The notes under the pieces are model-generated. The model was not told the origin of the DNA. It ran no database searches and saw only the letters and a list, made by a program, of their open reading frames with translations. Made by a program: the position numbers and the translations under genes. From assembly GCA_017626625.1 (NCBI GenBank), contig JAGAIK010000442.1:1-6317 (forward strand): a stretch of 6,317 bases of DNA. Reading direction: 5' to 3'. This DNA comes from Roseburia sp. (lineage in GTDB: Bacteria > Bacillota > Clostridia > Lachnospirales > Lachnospiraceae). This document shows, in pieces, positions 1 to 4,778 of the stretch; the first letter of the stretch is position 1, and every line of letters begins with the position of its first letter.

Positions 1-30
1 CCTGCAGAGTTTTGCAGGCTTTGTTTTTTT
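1..30 (+). terminator. Intrinsic terminator of an upstream gene, possibly cut by the window edge
   Basis: CCTGCA (1-6) pairs perfectly with TGCAGG (13-18) around a six-base loop. The stem is followed by CTTTG and a run of seven T (24-30). The stem may continue to the left, because C19 and T20 could pair with bases outside the window. It would end a plus-strand gene lying before the window and insulate the lipoprotein gene that follows. Confidence 0.7.
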
Positions 31-47
31 GCTGATATGAATTTTCC

Positions 48-108
48 TGGAATTTCACAGAAACTTCACTGGAACGTCACGATGAGAAAGTAATTTATAG
101 GTTATAAA
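48..108 (+). promoter_or_regulatory. Candidate promoter and operator region of the tannase-like gene
   Basis: A -10-like TATAAA lies at 103-108, 26 bases before the start codon, but no recognisable -35 hexamer sits 16-18 bases upstream. Instead there are two direct repeats, TGGAATTTCAC (48-58) and TGGAACGTCAC (70-80). They match at 9 of 11 positions and are spaced 22 bp apart, two helical turns. An activator bound to tandem repeats would fit this layout. This is inference from geometry only. Confidence 0.25.
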
Positions 109-134
109 ATGAGATAGACAGGGAGTTAGAAAAA

Positions 135-2108
135 ATGAGAAAGAAGAAAAGGGTAGTTTCGGGTTTATGTGTTTTGGGAATGCTGGTTTCACTGACGGGG
201 TGCGGGGAAAACAACAACACGGCGGCTTTGGAGGAACAGAAGGAAGCGGGGACGGAAAAACAGACGGATATTGTGGAAATTGCGGGGATGGAGGAAGTGA
301 CGGGGACGGAGGTTTCTTCGGTGCTGGCGGATTATGTGCAGGAAGATGAGAAGCTGACGTTTGACAGTGGTGCCTGGAATTATGATGAGGAACATGATGT
401 TTATTATCAGATAGGAGTGGGGTATTGCAGCAATCCGGAGACGGTGGAGTATGAGACCATGGGGATTTATGTGCCGGGAATGTATCTGGTGGGGGAGGAG
501 AACGGTGACGGGACGTATACTTGTACGCTGAACAGTTCGGGGACGGTGAAGGGGTATACGGCTGCCACGGCGCCGATTGTATTTCCGGTAAATACGGCGG
601 GATATTCCGCCCAGGAGGCACCTGTTTCCTATCAATATGAGAGTATTTCGGAGTATCTGGAGGCAGGGTTCGTTTATGTTTATGCGGGAATGCGGGGAAG
701 AAGCAATGGTTATGATGAAAACGGTGAACTGAGTTACAGCGGCGGAGCTCCTTGGGGTGTGACAGACTTGAAGGCGGCGGTACGTTATTACAGGTATAAC
801 AGTGCATGGTTGCCGGGAAACACAGATAGTATTTTTACCTTCGGACACAGCGGCGGCGGAGCCCAGAGCGCTGTTATGGGGGCTTCCGGGGATAGCGAGA
901 TGTATTATCCTTACCTGACTTCTATCGGGGCAGCGATGTATGACGGAGATGGGAAGCTTATCAGCGATGCCATCTGCGGGGCAATGTGCTGGTGCCCGAT
1001 TACCAGTTTGGATTATGCGGATGCTGCCTATGAATGGAATATGGGGCAGTATGCAGACACGGGAACCAGATCGGAGAATACTTACACATCTGCACTGTCA
1101 AAGGATTTGGCAGAGGCGTATGCTTCTTATATTAATGAGCTGGGGCTGCAGGACGGGGACGGAAATGTACTGACATTAACTTCCTCGGAGGACGGTATTT
1201 ATGCTGCGGGCAGTTACTATGATTATATGGTTTCTGTGGTGGAGCAGTCCTTGAATAACTTTTTGAGTGATACGGAATTCCCTTATACCGCAGGAAATTC
1301 CAGAGAGATGGCTGACGGCGGATTTGGCGGCGGCGGAAAACCGGATGGAGAGAGACCGGACGGTATTCCCAGTGGAGAAAAAACAGATGGAGAGAAGCTG
1401 GGTGGAAAGCCGAATGGGGAAAATCCAGAAACCGGGGCAGCGAATACGGCAGAAAACGAAAGCGGAGAGGACGGAACTTACGAAACTCCGCAGGAATATA
1501 TTGATTCCTTAAATGCAGAGACAGTCTGGGTAAATTACGACGAGGATACAAACACCGCAACCATCACCAGTTTAAGGGATTTTGCAACTTACTGTAAAAC
1601 TGCCTCAAAGGATGTAGGAGCCTTTGATGATTTGAATTTAGGTCAGGCAGAAAATATGCTCTTCGGAAACGACGAAAGTGACACCAGCCATTTTGACACA
1701 GTCCTGACCCGGTTATTAGCAGAAAATCAAACGGAATATGCAGCATACACCGACTGGAACCCGTCTGTCCTTGCAGCGTATCAATCCGATATGGAAAATC
1801 TGGATAAATTAGGAAATACCCTGACCTACCGCCAGAACATGTACAATCCTATGTATTATATCAGCAGCTATTACGAGGGCAGCGGTACCTCTACCCCGGC
1901 ATCCTACTGGCGTATCAGAAGCGGTATCGAACAGGGAGACACTGCCCTGACCGTAGAAACGAATCTCGCCCTTGCTTTAGAAGCCTGCGATGATGTCACA
2001 AGCGTAGATTTTGAGACTGTCTGGGAACAGGGGCATACCACAGCAGAACGCACCGGCGACAGTACCGCCAACTTTATTGCCTGGGTACAGGAATGCGCAG
2101 CTCCGTGA
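135..2108 (+). CDS. Secreted tannase-like alpha/beta-hydrolase lipoprotein
   Basis: A 657-residue predicted surface lipoprotein. Residues 1-22 are a lipoprotein signal peptide (MRKKK basic start, hydrophobic core, L-T-G-C lipobox with Cys23). AGGGAG at 120-125 is the RBS. The body resembles bacterial tannases such as Lactobacillus plantarum tannase: A-G-M-R-G-R (184-189), A-P-x3-T-D-L-K-A-A-V-R-Y (205-218), the nucleophile elbow G-H-S-G-G-G (Ser239), C-P-I-T-S-L-D-Y-A-D-x-A-Y-E-W (287-301), F-D-D-L-N-L-x3-E-N-x-L-F-G (497-511), W-R-I-R-S-G (592-597) and a C-terminal His634. From recalled alignment, the galloyl-contacting Lys, Glu and Asp correspond to Lys492, Glu506 and Asp602, but the usual catalytic Asp position holds Gln600. 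It is longer than the roughly 470-residue secreted tannase because of the lipoprotein N-terminus and a Gly/Lys/Pro/Asp-rich insert (about 391-447). Hydrolysis of galloyl or related phenolic esters is plausible; the true substrate is unknown. It appears to be monocistronic. Confidence 0.8.
   Translation: MRKKKRVVSGLCVLGMLVSLTGCGENNNTAALEEQKEAGTEKQTDIVEIAGMEEVTGTEVSSVLADYVQEDEKLTFDSGAWNYDEEHDVYYQIGVGYCSNPETVEYETMGIYVPGMYLVGEENGDGTYTCTLNSSGTVKGYTAATAPIVFPVNTAGYSAQEAPVSYQYESISEYLEAGFVYVYAGMRGRSNGYDENGELSYSGGAPWGVTDLKAAVRYYRYNSAWLPGNTDSIFTFGHSGGGAQSAVMGASGDSEMYYPYLTSIGAAMYDGDGKLISDAICGAMCWCPITSLDYADAAYEWNMGQYADTGTRSENTYTSALSKDLAEAYASYINELGLQDGDGNVLTLTSSEDGIYAAGSYYDYMVSVVEQSLNNFLSDTEFPYTAGNSREMADGGFGGGGKPDGERPDGIPSGEKTDGEKLGGKPNGENPETGAANTAENESGEDGTYETPQEYIDSLNAETVWVNYDEDTNTATITSLRDFATYCKTASKDVGAFDDLNLGQAENMLFGNDESDTSHFDTVLTRLLAENQTEYAAYTDWNPSVLAAYQSDMENLDKLGNTLTYRQNMYNPMYYISSYYEGSGTSTPASYWRIRSGIEQGDTALTVETNLALALEACDDVTSVDFETVWEQGHTTAERTGDSTANFIAWVQECAAP
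1338..1421 (+). repeat. Degenerate [KR]-[PT]-[DN]-G-E repeat insert within the tannase-like gene
   Basis: Residues 402-429 of the lipoprotein read as a series of four- and five-residue units: KPDGE, RPDG, PSGE, KTDGE, KLGG, KPNGE. They are preceded by a glycine run (GGFGGGG, 395-401) and followed by an Asn/Glu/Thr-rich stretch. The insert interrupts the hydrolase between the lid-like region and the F-D-D-L-N-L motif, and the recalled L. plantarum tannase has nothing like it. It is probably a flexible, hydrophilic, surface-exposed loop. Confidence 0.7.
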
Positions 2109-2162
2109 TTTCCATTGTTTAAATTTTGTTCAGTTTCTCAAAGGCGTTGCTTCGGAAAACTG

Positions 2163-2233
2163 GTTGTTCGTCCCATTTCCCGTGTCGTTCGTCGCAAAAA
2201 TGAAAAATTACCGTCAAATTGTGTTAGTATACT
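2163..2233 (+). promoter_or_regulatory. Candidate activator-dependent promoter of the toxin-immunity locus
   Basis: TATACT at 2228-2233 is a good -10 and puts transcription start near 2240, about 26 bases before the ATG at 2266. The -35 position (about 2205-2210, AAATTA) does not resemble TTGACA. Upstream are two copies of GTTCGTC (2166-2172 and 2187-2193), 21 bp apart. Core GTT-N-[AG]-T repeats with a 12-bp gap between nine-base sites match the known layout of LytTR-type response regulator sites, although the first three bases of each site mostly do not fit that consensus. The regulator is inferred, not seen. Confidence 0.35.
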
Positions 2234-2265
2234 TTGGCTAAAAATACTACATAAGGAGACGGAAA

Positions 2266-3012
2266 ATGGCAGAATTTCAAATTGACCTGAAAGAGTGTCT
2301 TCGGATAAAAAAAGAATTTACTGCGATGATAAAGGAACTCAGGAAGTGCGAAAAAGACTGTATGCAGTAAAAGATAATATGAGCAAGATGTCCGGTTACA
2401 AAGACATAATAAGCTGTCTGGAGAGGGAATGTCAGGCAGTGACGGAAGAGAGAACAGATGTGGAGAAGCTCTTACAGACTTTTTCTGACTGTGTGCAGTG
2501 CTACGAAACTGCGGAAAAGAATGTGAGGGAACAGGAAATAGACTGGCATTTCCTTCTTGACGCAGCAGGGCTTCTTCCGGCAGTGGGGGCGGCTTTTGAT
2601 GGAATTAACACGGCATGGTATGCAGCGGAGGGAGACTGGAGTAACGCTTTGCTGTCCGGTCTGGCGTTTGTCCCGGGGATAGGGGAAGCAGTCGGAGGCG
2701 GGAAAACAGGAATAAAGGTTGGCGGTAAGGTTATTGGGCATTTGGAGGATGCTGCGGATATTGCGAAGGCGGTTGAGAAGACAGGGAATGTGGCAGACAC
2801 AGTTAAGGAAGCAGGGAAGATAGCGGAAAAAGCGGGAAAGACAGGGAAAAGCGCCGGGGAGCTTGGGAAGTATGTGGATGAGGCGATAGAGAGTGGCATA
2901 AATAGTTTAGATGATTTGTTAACTAATCCTAATAAATTATCAGGTGTTAGCGGAGAAGAATTATATAACTATTTAGTTAAGAATTGATTTAGATGGAAAT
3001 TTAATTAATTAG
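2266..3012 (+). pseudogene. Disrupted polymorphic toxin with WXG100/LXG-like N-terminus: frameshifted and missing most of its toxin tip
   Basis: The true start is most likely ATG 2266: AAGGAG (2253-2258) lies 7 bases ahead and the frame begins MAEFQIDLKECLRIKKEF. This frame stops at 2368-2370. The rest of the protein continues one frame over through 2985-2987; an A5 run at 2351-2355 is the likely slip or deletion point, because one more A would join ...ELRKCEK to RLYAVKDNMSK. The joined product would be about 240 residues. Residues 1 to about 92 form an amphipathic helical hairpin like T7SS-secreted WXG100/LXG proteins (no W-x-G is visible). About 93-145 is a Gly/Ala-rich hydrophobic pre-toxin segment (LLDAAGLLPAVGAAFDGIN and a second L-x-F-V-P-G-I-G-E-A motif). 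About 160-205 is a Lys/Ala/Gly-rich linker. The AT-rich tail ends at EELYNYLVKN. Right after the stop, 2986-3012 reads DLDGNLIN-stop in another frame, which looks like the remaining end of the deleted toxin domain. An alternative frame could start at GTG 2295, but it has no RBS. Confidence 0.65.
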
Positions 3013-3023
3013 CAGGAGGAAGT

Positions 3024-3308
3024 ATGGACTATAAAGTAATTCTTGATAAAATGGAAAAACTTTTCATAAATCTTGGATTTAGCCCTATCATAATAAATGA
3101 TGTTAAATTTATGAGATACAAAGAGTGTTATTGTAAAATAACATTTTTGAAGGATTGGTCAGCGTTTGTAATAGAGAGTGCTGACAATATTCAAGATGCA
3201 AAAAAAGGAGTTCTTGAAGATGGAGATTTGTATTATACAGATATATCCGAAAGTGAATTATTAAGTCAATTTAGATCAGATTTAATAAACTATTATATGA
3301 ATGATTAG
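3024..3308 (+). CDS. Candidate immunity protein of the disrupted toxin locus
   Basis: A small acidic 94-residue protein without a signal peptide or membrane segment, so it is cytoplasmic. AGGAGG (3014-3019) lies 4 bases before the ATG, and the gene begins 11 bases after the TAG that closes the toxin remnant, so both would share a transcript. Visible features are an N-terminal helix (MDYKVILDKMEKLFINLGF), a strand-rich middle around FMRYKECYCKITFLKDWSAFVIESADN, an acidic E-D-G-D-L-Y-Y-T-D segment (66-74) and a C-terminal helix ending in YYMND. Size, position and composition fit an immunity protein that binds and blocks a cognate polymorphic toxin; I recall similar small proteins beside such toxins but cannot name a family. 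It is clearly more AT-rich than the genes on either side, as is the toxin tail, which suggests both were acquired together. The frame is intact. Confidence 0.6.
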   Translation: MDYKVILDKMEKLFINLGFSPIIINDVKFMRYKECYCKITFLKDWSAFVIESADNIQDAKKGVLEDGDLYYTDISESELLSQFRSDLINYYMND

Positions 3309-3325
3309 AAATAATAAATTTATGA

Positions 3326-3357
3326 GTCAGTAGACGTAAAAGATCTACTGGCTTTTT
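3326..3357 (+). terminator. Intrinsic terminator of the toxin-immunity locus
   Basis: GTCAGTAGA (3326-3334) pairs with TCTACTGGC (3344-3352): nine pairs including one T-G wobble, with a nine-base loop. Five T follow (3353-3357). It starts 18 bases after the immunity stop codon. Confidence 0.8.
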
Positions 3358-3630
3358 CTATACCTTGCACCAATCAAATCAAGCTGTCATCCTCTGGAAA
3401 GGGGAAAGATGAAGGTACTAAGCAGTGAAACATCCTATGAATGACCATATTGAGTAATATTGCCATATTTTATGAGTAAAAAAGAGTGCCGACCGTATCG
3501 ACACTCCTTTTTAAATCCATTGTTTACAATATCTTAATCTAGCAAATAAAAACTTGTTTATTTAAAAAGAAAAAGGTACATGTGAAACCTGTGATTGAAA
3601 CTGGCAGATTATCCTGCCTTCTGTAGTAAA
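3358..3630. other. Gene-free stretch between the immunity gene and the cold-shock gene
   Basis: Between the immunity stop (3308) and the cold-shock stop (3631) there are 322 bases without a supported gene. They hold the immunity-locus terminator and the bidirectional terminator at 3478-3512. There is also a short hairpin, GGCAG (3603-3607) with CTGCC (3614-3618), just after the cold-shock gene; it lacks a clear T run on the minus strand and is at best a weak terminator. A tiny frame at 3409-3444 (MKVLSSETSYE) follows a GGGGAAAG stretch and could be the 5' remnant of a lost gene. Nothing else stands out. Confidence 0.5.
3478..3512. terminator. Bidirectional intrinsic terminator
   Basis: GAGTGCCGA (3484-3492) pairs with TCGACACTC (3498-3506) with one C-A mismatch and a five-base loop. 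AAAAAA precedes it (3478-3483) and C plus TTTTT follows it (3508-3512), so it has a U run in both directions. On the minus strand it would stop transcripts leaving the cold-shock gene; on the plus strand it backs up the toxin-locus terminator. Confidence 0.8.
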
Positions 3631-3834
3631 TTATTTTACTACTGTTACGTTAGTTGCCTGAGGTCCTTTAGAGCCTTCTACAACTTCGAATTCTACTGCA
3701 GCACCTTCTTCGAGGGATTTGAATCCTTCCATGTTCAGTCCTGAGTAATGTACGAATACGTCATTTCCTGATTCATCGGAAATGAATCCGTAACCTTTTT
3801 GGTTGTTAAACCATTTTACTGTACCTTTGTTCAT
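3631..3834 (-). CDS. CspA-family cold-shock protein
   Basis: A 67-residue single cold-shock domain, the normal length for the family. It begins [16 protein letters not shown] (13-18) is RNP1 and V-F-V-H-Y (26-30) is RNP2, with Trp8 on the nucleic-acid face. Members are OB-fold proteins that bind single-stranded RNA and DNA and act as RNA chaperones in the cytoplasm, often at normal temperature as well as after cold shock. The start at 3834 is fixed by GGAGGT (complement of 3843-3848) eight bases upstream. The frame stays open up to 3888, but that extension runs into the -10 box and is not translated. It is transcribed from its own promoter (3884-3912), and read-through from the DUF5721 gene is possible because no terminator lies between them. 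Confidence 0.96.
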   Translation of the reverse strand: MNKGTVKWFNNQKGYGFISDESGNDVFVHYSGLNMEGFKSLEEGAAVEFEVVEGSKGPQATNVTVVK

Positions 3835-3860
3835 TGAAAAGTACCTCCAAAAAATATTAC

Positions 3861-3878
3861 TGACTGTTGTTACAGTCA
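3861..3878 (-). promoter_or_regulatory. Perfect inverted repeat at the predicted start of the cold-shock transcript
   Basis: TGACTGT (3861-3867) and ACAGTCA (3872-3878) form a perfect 7-bp stem around a four-base loop. The -10 box at 3884-3889 predicts transcription start near 3877, so the repeat would be either a hairpin at the extreme 5' end of the mRNA or a repressor operator over the start site. Confidence 0.6.
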
Positions 3879-3883
3879 AGTAG

Positions 3884-3912
3884 AGCATATCATAATGATT
3901 TGGAAAAGTAAA
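3884..3912 (-). promoter_or_regulatory. Sigma-A-type promoter of the cold-shock gene
   Basis: Read on the minus strand: TTTACT (-35, 3907-3912), a 17-bp spacer, and TATGCT (-10, 3884-3889) preceded by TGA, an extended -10. The predicted 5' leader is about 43 bases, shorter than the long leaders of enterobacterial cspA. Confidence 0.65.
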
Positions 3913-3930
3913 GGGAAAATAACATAAAAA

Positions 3931-4434
3931 TCAGTACTCTTCAGAAGTAATTTCATGATTTTTCAAAAAAAGCCGTACCATACGGTCCCATTCGTGTTCT
4001 AAGCTCTTATCCGCAGAGAAAATGCGGTAGGAGACACCGGTGGTCAGGTGCAGCTCTCCGTTTTGAAAAGTCAGGTTGATATACATGGCGGTAACATCAG
4101 CCGGGGTAAAGCTGGTATGCGCCTGCTCCACCGTGCGGGTCAGGTTTGTGGGGGAGAGCAGGAAAACAAATTTAAAATAAGAGGGCGTCCGTTTCCCTTT
4201 CACCAAATCAAAGCAGTGAGAGCGCACCTTTCCAAAAGGGAGAAAAGCAAGTCCGGTCAGAGAAAGGACTTCTAACTCTTCCTCATTGTAATAACCGCTG
4301 TTTAACCTGCCGTCGATGTGAAAGGTGATATCCTTTTGTATCACAGCCTCCTGCAGCAGAAAATTGTCAAAGGTTTCCGTGCACAGCAACTGATTCATAA
4401 AATATTTAATTTCGGGAAGTTTTAATGCAATCAT
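3931..4434 (-). CDS. DUF5721 family protein
   Basis: A 167-residue cytoplasmic protein of unknown function that I recognise as DUF5721-like, a family I associate with Lachnospiraceae. Recognisable blocks are MIALKLPEIKYFMNQLL (1-17), E-T-F-D-N-F-L-L-x-E-A (20-30), H-I-D-G-R-L-N (39-45), V-K-G-K-R-T-P (78-84), an F-K-F-V-F-L-L-S-P segment (87-95) and A-D-K-S-L-E-x-E-W-D (141-150). No catalytic motif, signal peptide or membrane helix is visible. The same frame is open up to a GTG at 4551, but family members begin MIALK-like and the predicted transcription start is near 4548, so the ATG at 4434 is chosen. That ATG has no clear RBS. A 28-codon frame beginning at 4529 behind GGCAGGAA ends eight bases before it, so translational coupling is possible. 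The cold-shock gene lies downstream on the same strand. Confidence 0.8.
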   Translation of the reverse strand: MIALKLPEIKYFMNQLLCTETFDNFLLQEAVIQKDITFHIDGRLNSGYYNEEELEVLSLTGLAFLPFGKVRSHCFDLVKGKRTPSYFKFVFLLSPTNLTRTVEQAHTSFTPADVTAMYINLTFQNGELHLTTGVSYRIFSADKSLEHEWDRMVRLFLKNHEITSEEY

Positions 4435-4548
4435 AAATGGGTTCACACTTTCTGCGCCGGTGGGGAACGGCAGAACAATGGTTCCCTGACCGGAGCCGTA
4501 ACTATTTTTTCGTCCGGCGGCAGTTTCATTTCCTGCCGCTAAGGCTTT
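4435..4548 (-). promoter_or_regulatory. Structured 5' leader of the DUF5721 gene with a possible upstream ORF
   Basis: The leader is about 114 bases if transcription starts near 4548. Given in plus-strand coordinates, it holds three stems: GCGGCAG/CTGCCGC (4517-4523 with 4533-4539, 7 bp), CCGGA/TCCGG (4490-4494 with 4513-4517; they share base 4517) and GGGAAC/GTTCCC (4463-4468 with 4481-4486). CGGCAG at 4468-4473 can also pair with CTGCCG at 4533-4538, which would exclude the first stem. The first hairpin loop carries the ATG (4529) of a 28-residue frame that ends at 4443. No known riboswitch class is recognised. Confidence 0.4.
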
Positions 4549-4554
4549 CACTTT

Positions 4555-4583
4555 ATTCTAGCATAGATTTTAAGAGGGGACAA
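4555..4583 (-). promoter_or_regulatory. Sigma-A-type promoter of the DUF5721 gene
   Basis: Read on the minus strand: TTGTCC (-35, 4578-4583), a 17-bp spacer, and TAGAAT (-10, 4555-4560) preceded by TGC, an extended -10. It places transcription start near 4548 and so rules out the GTG at 4551 as a start codon. Confidence 0.7.
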
Positions 4584-4680
4584 ATAATAGATGTAAATTT
4601 GTGGATTTCGTAGTAAAATAGAGTTGCTGTTGTCAGAGAACATTGTTCCCAAAAGCAGCAGATTAAAATGAAGGAAAAAA

Positions 4681-4765
4681 GGTTGAAAAAATCATATATC
4701 GGAATTTTTTCAACCCCAAGTTTGTGCGCACACGCTCAAACTTGCGATGCACAAAAGGCGTGTGC
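4681..4765 (+). promoter_or_regulatory. Hairpin plus putative H-type pseudoknot in the aminopeptidase leader
   Basis: GGTTGAAAAAAT (4681-4692) and ATTTTTTCAACC (4704-4715) form a perfect 12-bp stem with an 11-base loop. Two bases later CAAGTTTG (4717-4724) pairs with CAAACTTG (4737-4744), 8 bp. Its loop contains GCACACGC (4728-4735), an exact complement of GCGTGTGC (4758-4765), giving an 8-bp second stem and an H-type pseudoknot layout (loops of about 3, 1 and 13 bases). The last paired base is three bases before the GGAGG of the RBS. It could be a translation-controlling RNA element, or a dispersed palindromic repeat that happens to sit here. No convincing promoter was seen upstream. Confidence 0.55.
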
Positions 4766-4778
4766 CATGGAGGAAAAA

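Noticed and set aside
55..848. Two long minus-strand open frames, Pro/His/Ser-rich and Arg/His-rich, opposite the tannase-like gene
   Set aside because: Their composition is what antisense reading of a Gly- and Asp-rich gene produces; they have no RBS or family motif and overlap a well-supported gene.
2131..2162. CAGTTT / AAACTG inverted repeat after the tannase-like gene, considered as its terminator
   Set aside because: The stem is only 6 bp with a loop of about 20 bases, and no T run follows.
2011..2241. Plus-strand 76-residue open frame running out of the end of the tannase-like gene
   Set aside because: It begins inside the conserved C-terminus of that gene in another frame and runs into the toxin promoter region; no RBS or homology is recognisable.
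2472..2899. Minus-strand open frames opposite the toxin body
   Set aside because: They are antisense to the Gly/Ala/Lys-rich toxin segment, with no start signals and no recognisable features.
3835..3888. An 18-residue N-terminal extension of the cold-shock protein
   Set aside because: It would start within the -10 box, precedes the clear GGAGGT RBS, and is not found in 67-residue family members.
4048..4275. Plus-strand 75-residue open frame opposite the DUF5721 gene
   Set aside because: It is antisense to a recognised coding region with no RBS; it reads as Lys/Arg/Gly-rich shadow sequence.
4435..4551. N-terminal extension of the DUF5721 protein starting at GTG 4551
   Set aside because: The promoter at 4555-4583 predicts transcription starting at or after this codon, there is no RBS, and family members begin near MIALK.
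4668..4778. 37-residue N-terminal extension of the M18 aminopeptidase
   Set aside because: It is encoded by inverted-repeat leader sequence, while GGAGG at 4769-4773 fits the ATG at 4779 and the family N-terminus begins there.
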